DNA of 64,000 nucleotides, from positions 1 to 64,000 of the forward strand of contig NZ_JNXE01000025.1 of NCBI RefSeq assembly GCF_000716605.1, read 5' to 3'. The position numbers and the translations under genes are program-made. Below are positions 60,041-64,000 of the stretch, piece by piece. The notes beneath the pieces were generated by a model. The model did no database searches. It was not told the origin of the DNA and was given only the letters and a program-made list of their open reading frames with translations. The DNA comes from Streptomyces sp. NRRL F-525. GTDB taxonomy: Bacteria; Actinomycetota; Actinomycetes; Streptomycetales; Streptomycetaceae. The stretch's first letter is position 1; each line of letters starts with the position of its first letter.

Positions 60041-63000
60041 GTGAATCACTCCACCCTCGGTCTCTACGACCCTGCCCTCGACCACAGTGACTGCGGCGTC
60101 GGCTTCCTCACCCGCCTCGACGGGGTGCCGAGCCACCACGTCATCATCAAGGGCGACGAGGCGCTCCGCGCCATCCCCCACCGGGGCGGCAAGTCCGCCG
60201 AGGGCGTCGGCGACGGCGCGGGCGTGAGCGTAGACCTGTCGGTCGAGTTCTTCTCCGCGATCACCGGGGAGGCGCTGCGCGCAGGCCACTTCGGCGTCGC
60301 CAACTGCTTCATGCCCACCGACGCCGCCCGCCCCGAAGCCGCCCTGCACCTCGTCGGCCGCAGCATCACCGACCAGGGCTTCGACGTCCTCCTCGTCCGC
60401 GACGTCCCCGTGGACCACCGCGTCACCCGCCCCGCCGCCGAACCCCACCAACTCCCCATCGTGCAGTGGGTGTTCCGCGCCCCGGAGACCTGGTCCCGCA
60501 CGGACGTCGACGCCGCCGCCCACCGCGCCCTGCTCGCGATCGAGGCCGTCGCGTACGCCGACGACACCTACGCCGGGCTGTACCCGCTCTCGCTCAGCGC
60601 CCGCACCCAGGTGCTCAAGGGCCGCCTCAACTCCGGTGAGGTCATCGGGTACTTCCGCGACCTGCTCGACCCCCGCCACTCCGTCCGCTCCCTCTACTTC
60701 CACACCCGGTTCTCCACCAACACCGAACCGCACCCCACCATGGCGCAGCCGTTCCGCCTCATGGCGCACAACGGCGAGTTGAACACCGACCGCAAGAACA
60801 GGCTCAGCGACGAGGCCCTCGCCCGCGCCCGGACCCGCAGCATCGTGCGCCCGCCCGGCCAGTCCGACTCCAGCCGCCTCGACCAGACCCTGCAGAGCCG
60901 GGTGTTCGACGACGGCCTGGACCTGGTCGAAGCCGTCGTATCGCTCATGCCGCCCGCCTGGGAGAACGACCGCAGCCTCCCCACCACCGTCCGCGACATG
61001 CTCGAGTACTTCTCCCTCTACGAGGAGAAGAACGACGGCCCCGCCGCCGTCATCTTCAGCGACGGCGACGTCATCGGCGCCCGCCTCGACCGGCTCGGGC
61101 TACGGCCGCTGCGTACCGTCGAGACCGCCGAGTACCTGATGGTGGCGTCGGAGGCCGGTCAAGTCGCCTTCCCGGACAGTGAAGTTGTGCACCGCGGCCG
61201 CATCGAGGCCGGCGGCATGCTCGTCGTCGACCACCGCACCGGTCGCCGCCTGCGCACCCGCGAGGTCCTCGACGCCCTCGCCTCCCGCCGCCCGTACTCC
61301 CAACTCCTCGACGCGGCCCGGGTGAACCTCGACGACCTGCCCGCGCCCGACTACTACCGCGGCACGACCACCCTCGGCTACGACGGCGATCTCGCCCTAG
61401 CCGGACGGTATGTGGCGTACTCCCTGAACCAGGAGAGCTTCCGCTTCCTCCTCGACCCGATGCTCGCCAACGGCTCGGAACGCATCTCCGCGATGGGCTA
61501 CGGCAATGCCATCAACGCGCTCAGCGACACCGAGGGCGGCATGGCGAAGTACTTCTCGCAGCGCTTCGCCCAGGTCACCAACCCGCCCCTGGACAGCATC
61601 CGCGAGGCCGACGGCATGAGCATGCGCGTCGCCCTCGGCCCCAAGCCGGACGGCACGGGCAGCGCCGCCGGACGCCAACTGGTGGTCTCCTCCCCCGTGT
61701 TGGGCCACCTGGACATGGTCCGCCTGCGCGACCAGCGCATCGTCCCGCTGGAACGCTTCGACATGCTCTACGACCCGGTGGTCGGCGACGAGACCGCCAA
61801 CGCCGACGCGTTGCGCACCGCGCTCACCCAACTCTGCGACGACGTGGAGCAGTTCGCCACCCGGCAGGGCGGCATCGCCGTCCTCACCGACCGCGCGATC
61901 TCCTCCACCCGCGCTCCCCTCCCCGTCGTCCTCGCCGTCGCCGCCGTGAACCAGCGCCTCATCGAGACCGGGCTGCGGCTGCGCGTCTCGATCGTTGCGG
62001 AGAGCGGCCAGCTGCCGTCCTCGCACCACGTCGCCACCGCGCTCGGCTTCGGCGCCTCCGCCGTCTACAGCCTCAGCGCCCGCCTGCGCGCCGAGGAGAA
62101 GCACCCGAGCGCACCGGCCCCGGCGGGTGAAGTCACCGAGACCGACCGGGCGTTGGCGCGTTTCCGCAAGGCCGCCGAGAAGGCCCTCGCCAAGACCATG
62201 GGCCGGGTCGGACTCTGCACCGCCGAGAGCTACATCGGCGGCGCGTTCTTCGAGCCGAACTACCTCGACACCCGCGACGACGTCTTCGCACGGGCCTTCC
62301 CGCACATGGAGGCGCCGGTCGGCGGGGTCGGCTTCGCGCGCATCGCGCAGGCGGCGACCGAGTGGCACGAGCGCGCCCGAGCCGTCGAAACCGAGCAACA
62401 AGTGCCGCTGCTGGGCCTGTTCAAGGAACGGTCGGACGGCGCCGGGCACTCCTTCGGTGTCTCGGCCGTGCGCGGCTTCGGTGACATGGCCGAAGAACAG
62501 CCGGAGTTCGGGCGCGAGAGCGACCCGGATGCCCTCCGCCTCCTCACCCTCGGCCAGCTCGACGACGCCTTCGGCATCACCGACGCGGCCTACCGCAACA
62601 CCGGCTACGACCAGCTCAGCGACGACGAGATCGACGCGTTCCGGATCACCCCCGGCTACCGCGCCTTCCTCCGCACCACGCACGAGGAACGCTCCCGTCG
62701 CCCGTCCGCACTCCGTGACGTGCTGGCACTCCCGGCCGACGTCACCGGCCTGCGCACGGCGGAGGACTTCGCCCGCGAACTGGGCCGCTTCTCGACGGAC
62801 GGCAACGCGAGCGTCACGGTCAGGGGCGTCGTCGCGACCGTCACCGAGCGGCCGACGGACGACGCGGTGACGGCCCGCCTCCAACTCGCCTCCCCCGCAG
62901 CCGAGTTGCACACCGCCCTCGCCGACGGCCTGGCCCTCGCGCACCCCGGCGAGGTCAAGACCCTGGAGCTGCACGAGACCGGCGTCCTCGTCACCGCCAT

Positions 63001-64000
63001 CGGCACCGCCGCCCGCCTCCTCACCCTCCTCCGCAGCGCCCCCGACAGCCTCCAACTCCCCGACGTCCAACCGGCGCACGAGATCACCCGCGCCCTCGCC
63101 TCCGGCGCGATGAGCCACGGCGCGCTCGTCGCCACCGCGCACGAGGCCGTCGCGCACGGCACCAACATGGTCGGCGCGATGTCCAACAGCGGTGAGGGCG
63201 GCGAACACCGCTCCCGCTACGGCACCATCCGGGGCTCCCGGATCAAGCAGTTCGCGTCCGGACGCTTCGGCATCTGGGCGGGCTACCTCGCCGACCCGAT
63301 GCTCCAGGAACTGGAGATCAAGATCGGGCAGGGCGCGAAGCCCGGTGAGGGCGGCCAGTTGCCCGCGCCGAAGGTCACCGTCGACATCGCGGCGGCGCGC
63401 GGCGGAACCCCCGGCATCGAGCTGATCTCCCCGCCCCCGCACCACGACACCTACTCCATCGAGGACTTGGCCCAGCTCATCCACGACTGCAAGGCCGCGC
63501 GGGTCCGCGTGATCGTGAAGCTCGTGTCCTCGGAGGGCATCGGCACGATCGCGGTCGGCGTCGCGAAGGCGGGTGCGGACGTCATCAACGTCGCCGGAAA
63601 CACCGGCGGTACGGGTGCGGCGGCGGTCACCAGCCTCAAGTACGCGGGCCGTTCGGCCGAGATCGGCGTCGCCGAGGTCCACCAGGCCCTCGTAGCAAAC
63701 GGGTTGCGGCAGAAGGTCGTCCTGCGCTGCTCCGGCGCGCACCAGACGGGCAGCGACGTCGTGACGTCAGCGCTGCTCGGCGGAGACAGCTTCGAGTTCG
63801 GTACGACGGCCCTCATGATGCTCGGCTGCGTCATGGCGAAGAACTGCAACGTGAAGTGCCCGGCCGGACTCACCACCAACTCCGAGGCGTTCGAGGGCGA
63901 TCCGCGCGCCCTGGCCCAGTACCTCCTCAACATCGCGCACGACGTCCGCCAGATCCTCGCCCGCCTCGGCCTGCGCTCCCTGCGCGAGGCCCGGGGCCGC
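60041..64000 (+). CDS. glutamate synthase large subunit-like protein (partial)
   Basis: 1320 codons, open at the right edge of the window. N-terminal glutaminase domain with SDCGVGFLTRLDG (putative nucleophile Cys near 16), FHTRFSTNTEPHP and MAHNGELNTDRKN; central domain; then the FMN domain with NSGEGGEHRSRYG, KIGQGAKPGEGGQLPAPKV, PPPHHDTYSIEDLAQLIHDCK, GNTGGTGAA. The 3Fe-4S cysteines appear as CVMAKNCNVKC (C-x5-C-x3-C), one residue shorter in the last gap than the usual C-x5-C-x4-C. Makes glutamate from glutamine and 2-oxoglutarate if canonical; the variant cluster suggests a GltB-like paralogue. The small subunit gene, if any, is outside the window. Confidence 0.85.
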   Translation, partial: MNHSTLGLYDPALDHSDCGVGFLTRLDGVPSHHVIIKGDEALRAIPHRGGKSAEGVGDGAGVSVDLSVEFFSAITGEALRAGHFGVANCFMPTDAARPEAALHLVGRSITDQGFDVLLVRDVPVDHRVTRPAAEPHQLPIVQWVFRAPETWSRTDVDAAAHRALLAIEAVAYADDTYAGLYPLSLSARTQVLKGRLNSGEVIGYFRDLLDPRHSVRSLYFHTRFSTNTEPHPTMAQPFRLMAHNGELNTDRKNRLSDEALARARTRSIVRPPGQSDSSRLDQTLQSRVFDDGLDLVEAVVSLMPPAWENDRSLPTTVRDMLEYFSLYEEKNDGPAAVIFSDGDVIGARLDRLGLRPLRTVETAEYLMVASEAGQVAFPDSEVVHRGRIEAGGMLVVDHRTGRRLRTREVLDALASRRPYSQLLDAARVNLDDLPAPDYYRGTTTLGYDGDLALAGRYVAYSLNQESFRFLLDPMLANGSERISAMGYGNAINALSDTEGGMAKYFSQRFAQVTNPPLDSIREADGMSMRVALGPKPDGTGSAAGRQLVVSSPVLGHLDMVRLRDQRIVPLERFDMLYDPVVGDETANADALRTALTQLCDDVEQFATRQGGIAVLTDRAISSTRAPLPVVLAVAAVNQRLIETGLRLRVSIVAESGQLPSSHHVATALGFGASAVYSLSARLRAEEKHPSAPAPAGEVTETDRALARFRKAAEKALAKTMGRVGLCTAESYIGGAFFEPNYLDTRDDVFARAFPHMEAPVGGVGFARIAQAATEWHERARAVETEQQVPLLGLFKERSDGAGHSFGVSAVRGFGDMAEEQPEFGRESDPDALRLLTLGQLDDAFGITDAAYRNTGYDQLSDDEIDAFRITPGYRAFLRTTHEERSRRPSALRDVLALPADVTGLRTAEDFARELGRFSTDGNASVTVRGVVATVTERPTDDAVTARLQLASPAAELHTALADGLALAHPGEVKTLELHETGVLVTAIGTAARLLTLLRSAPDSLQLPDVQPAHEITRALASGAMSHGALVATAHEAVAHGTNMVGAMSNSGEGGEHRSRYGTIRGSRIKQFASGRFGIWAGYLADPMLQELEIKIGQGAKPGEGGQLPAPKVTVDIAAARGGTPGIELISPPPHHDTYSIEDLAQLIHDCKAARVRVIVKLVSSEGIGTIAVGVAKAGADVINVAGNTGGTGAAAVTSLKYAGRSAEIGVAEVHQALVANGLRQKVVLRCSGAHQTGSDVVTSALLGGDSFEFGTTALMMLGCVMAKNCNVKCPAGLTTNSEAFEGDPRALAQYLLNIAHDVRQILARLGLRSLREARGR

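Noticed and set aside
61397..63742. 781-codon frame antisense to the glutamate synthase gene
   Set aside because: Shadow of the GltB-like frame, which has clear FMN and glutaminase motifs.
1..64000. CRISPR arrays, insertion sequences, rRNA genes and biosynthetic PKS/NRPS modules
   Set aside because: None seen: no regularly spaced repeats, no transposase motifs, no rRNA-like sequence and no multi-domain synthase.

Overview
The window is high-GC actinobacterial DNA that reads like a Streptomyces chromosome. Signs are GTG/ATGA translational coupling almost everywhere, several ECF sigma/anti-sigma pairs, a SARP-NB-ARC-TPR regulator, an Scr1-type XRE regulator with DUF397 partners, and Asp23/Gls24 envelope-stress genes. 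There are no rRNA genes, no CRISPR array and no insertion sequence. No intact tRNA is present, but a 3' tRNA-Gly(CCC) fragment lies at 2069-2115.

Layout. (1) 1-2115: the right end of what looks like an integrative element. It carries a modification-dependent restriction enzyme candidate (SRA-like head plus PD-(D/E)XK nuclease) and ends at a tRNA-Gly(CCC) 3' fragment, read as attR, followed by the tRNA's own terminator. (2) 2263-7700: a receptor-type Ser/Thr kinase with a beta-propeller, a secreted ADP-ribosyltransferase of the pertussis S1/pierisin class, and pobA with an AraC regulator. (3) 7830-16389: two sigma/ABC/membrane blocks, including a sigma-region-4-like domain fused to a membrane anchor and coupled to a glycosyltransferase-only penicillin-binding protein. 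(4) 16463-27049: beta-propeller secreted protein, SigK/RskA pair, a second ECF operon whose putative anti-sigma factor is fused to an Asp23 domain, a sulfite-oxidase-like molybdoprotein, a fasciclin lipoprotein, and an Asp23/DUF2273/AmaP/YihY envelope cluster. (5) 27071-32263: AtoE-type transporter with AraC regulator, Scr1/DUF397 module and small proteins. (6) 32291-37188: a coupled lipid-modification operon (flavin amine oxidase-like, DUF1365, cyclopropane synthase-like, DUF1295, hydrolase). (7) 37342-48625: a serine hydrolase and then an immunity-like island: a small protein and an NLR-like NB-ARC-TPR protein sharing one RHIM/amyloid-like motif, a divergent SARP-NB-ARC-TPR protein, a GT-B-like pair and an AIPR-like protein. 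(8) 48661-55665: an FtsX-type ABC exporter, NarL two-component system and serine hydrolase tied together by two identical 16-bp palindromes. (9) 55721-59691: a response regulator beside a decayed histidine kinase and two COG4705 membrane proteins, one internally deleted. (10) 60041-64000: a GltB-like glutamate synthase large subunit running off the right edge.

Most interesting: the shared amyloid-like motif pair (38771-39175 and 42845-45295) with the nearby AIPR-like gene suggests an undescribed NLR-type defence locus. The attR-bounded restriction gene is a second defence candidate. The twin palindromes predict a compact regulon. All functional calls come from reading motifs by eye; no database search was run.
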